From Calothrix sp. PCC 7716 (GTDB lineage: Bacteria > Cyanobacteriota > Cyanobacteriia > Cyanobacteriales > Nostocaceae), in the NCBI RefSeq assembly GCF_019977735.1, contig NZ_AP025018.1, positions 8,374,580 through 8,438,579 of the forward strand: a stretch of DNA of 64,000 nt, written 5' to 3'. Of the stretch, positions 63,010-64,000 are shown in pieces. Made by a program: the position numbers and the translations under genes. The notes under the pieces are model-generated. The model ran no database searches. It was not told the DNA's origin and saw only the letters and a list, made by a program, of their open reading frames with translations. The first letter of the stretch is position 1, and every line of letters begins with the position of its first letter.

Positions 63010-64000
63010 ATGAAAAAAACCTTTGTCCTTGATACCAACGTTTTGCTACATGACCCGACCGCAATATTACGGTTTCAGGACAATGATGTGGTGTTGCCTA
63101 TTACAGTGATAGAGGAACTTGACCGCTTTAAGAAGCAAGCGGAAATGACGGGACGTAACGCCCGTCAAGTATCACGTTCTTTGGATGCGTTACGGGAACA
63201 AGGTCATTTAATTGATGGAGTCACAATTAATAACAGTGGTACCGTCAAAGTAGCTCTTTGTAGCAGAGAAATACTAAACTCGCTTCCGGTTGAACTCGCA
63301 CACGGCAATGGAGATAACGCAATTCTTGCAGTTGCCTTAGAAATAAAACGGTCAGGAGCATCGCACGTAGTCCTGGTAAGTAAAGATACAAACCTACGTA
63401 TTAAAGCTGATGCAGTTGGATTAGAAGCAGAAGACTACGAAACCGACAAAGTTGATATCGACGAACTTTATACAGGTACAGCAGAGGCACTTGTTGATAC
63501 ATCAGAGGTAGAAGACCTATATAAATTGGGATGTGTGATGCTTGATACCAAGTTTTTCCCAAACCAAGCTGTAACTCTTGTCGATAAATCCAACCCTTCA
63601 CACACAGGTTTGGGGGTAGTTAGCCACGGTAGAATTATTCCTCTAGCTAAAATTTCTAACGGTAGCGTTTCGCGCATTCAACCCCGTAACCGTGAACAAA
63701 AATTTGCTCTTGATTTATTATTGAACGATTCTATACCTTTGGTAACGCTGGTTGGCAAAGCGGGTACCGGAAAAACACTGCTTGCCATTGCCGCAGGACT
63801 ACAAAAAGTTGCTGACGAACGTATTTACACTCGCTTACTTATATCTCGTCCTGTCGTTCCAATGGGAAGAGACATTGGTTTTTTACCAGGAGACATCGAA
63901 GATAAACTTACCCCCTGGATGCAACCCTTGTATGACAACTTTGATTTAATCTTTGGTACACAAGACCCTTCTGGAAAACCCGCACACTGGCGCCGGGGAC
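63010..64000 (+). CDS. PIN-PhoH fusion protein (3' end outside window)
   Basis: ATG 63010 opens a frame that runs to the window's end (about 330 residues seen). The N-terminal PIN domain (about 1-130) begins MKKTFVLDTNVLLHDPTAI, with the conserved Asp8 and a later acidic patch (GDNAILAVALEIK, VVLVSKDTNLRIKADAVG). The C-terminal PhoH ATPase domain begins near 230, with the P-loop VGKAGTGKTLLAIAAG (GKAGTGKT near 248-255) and SRPVVPMGRDIGFLPGD. This fused type (PhoH2) is an RNase/helicase of the toxin-antitoxin-linked PIN family. The Walker B motif lies beyond the window. Confidence 0.93.
   Translation, partial: MKKTFVLDTNVLLHDPTAILRFQDNDVVLPITVIEELDRFKKQAEMTGRNARQVSRSLDALREQGHLIDGVTINNSGTVKVALCSREILNSLPVELAHGNGDNAILAVALEIKRSGASHVVLVSKDTNLRIKADAVGLEAEDYETDKVDIDELYTGTAEALVDTSEVEDLYKLGCVMLDTKFFPNQAVTLVDKSNPSHTGLGVVSHGRIIPLAKISNGSVSRIQPRNREQKFALDLLLNDSIPLVTLVGKAGTGKTLLAIAAGLQKVADERIYTRLLISRPVVPMGRDIGFLPGDIEDKLTPWMQPLYDNFDLIFGTQDPSGKPAHWRRG

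Noticed and set aside
1-64000. tRNA, rRNA and riboswitch elements
   Set aside because: Gene-free stretches were read for cloverleaf, T-loop and B12-box-like patterns and none was convincing, including ahead of the cobalamin genes.

Overview
The window comes from a low-GC (roughly 40 %) genome that looks like a filamentous, probably heterocystous cyanobacterium. The evidence is cyanobacterial-type SecA and PheS, a dihaem cytochrome c, cobalamin genes of the CbiD/CobK/CobL type, Rpn and Uma2 family remnants, many intergenic hairpin repeats, AAA-WD40 and Ser/Thr kinase signalling proteins, and pentapeptide-repeat proteins. The genome seems to use GGCGCC as its highly iterated palindrome: about 87 copies were counted by eye, against only one clear copy of the classical HIP1 octamer GCGATCGC.

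Layout. 1-15.6 kb holds the end of an outer-membrane protein, a PhyH-type oxygenase, a decayed Rpn gene, a small tyrosine phosphatase, and a housekeeping stretch (secA, cytochrome c, MoxR ATPase, ribF, metallo-hydrolase, surE, pheS, recQ-like helicase, LRV-repeat protein). 15.6-22.7 kb has an SDR/flavin-monooxygenase pair, an S9 peptidase with a decayed partial copy nearby, a GNAT acetyltransferase, and broken Uma2 and WD40 genes. 22.9-26 kb holds an aminotransferase and a membrane Ser/Thr kinase.

26-48 kb is the most interesting region. A type I secretion pair (HlyD adaptor plus an ABC exporter with a cyclic-nucleotide-type domain and a C39 domain lacking its catalytic residues) faces away from a pure RTX calcium-binding protein and three large proteins that join an N-terminal pentapeptide-repeat helix to a C-terminal RTX block. 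Among them lie a protein fusing a GT4 glycosyltransferase to a parvulin-like prolyl isomerase, and a second, GT-A-like glycosyltransferase. I infer a secretion island for glycosylated or chaperoned RTX/pentapeptide surface proteins. A 4.8-kb mobile element with 23-bp terminal inverted repeats and a 9-bp target duplication has inserted into it. The element carries two different IS4-superfamily transposases and a passenger ORF.

48-64 kb holds an AAA-WD40 signalling protein, a lipocalin-like (CrtC/AttH) protein, a dienelactone hydrolase, a histidine kinase with an ethylene-receptor-like membrane domain, the cobalamin genes cobL, cobK and cbiD around a compact three-gene module of unknown function, an Hsp20 chaperone, an alpha/beta hydrolase and the start of a PIN-PhoH gene that runs off the window.

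No rRNA, tRNA or CRISPR array was recognised. All identifications rest on reading motifs; no database search was possible.
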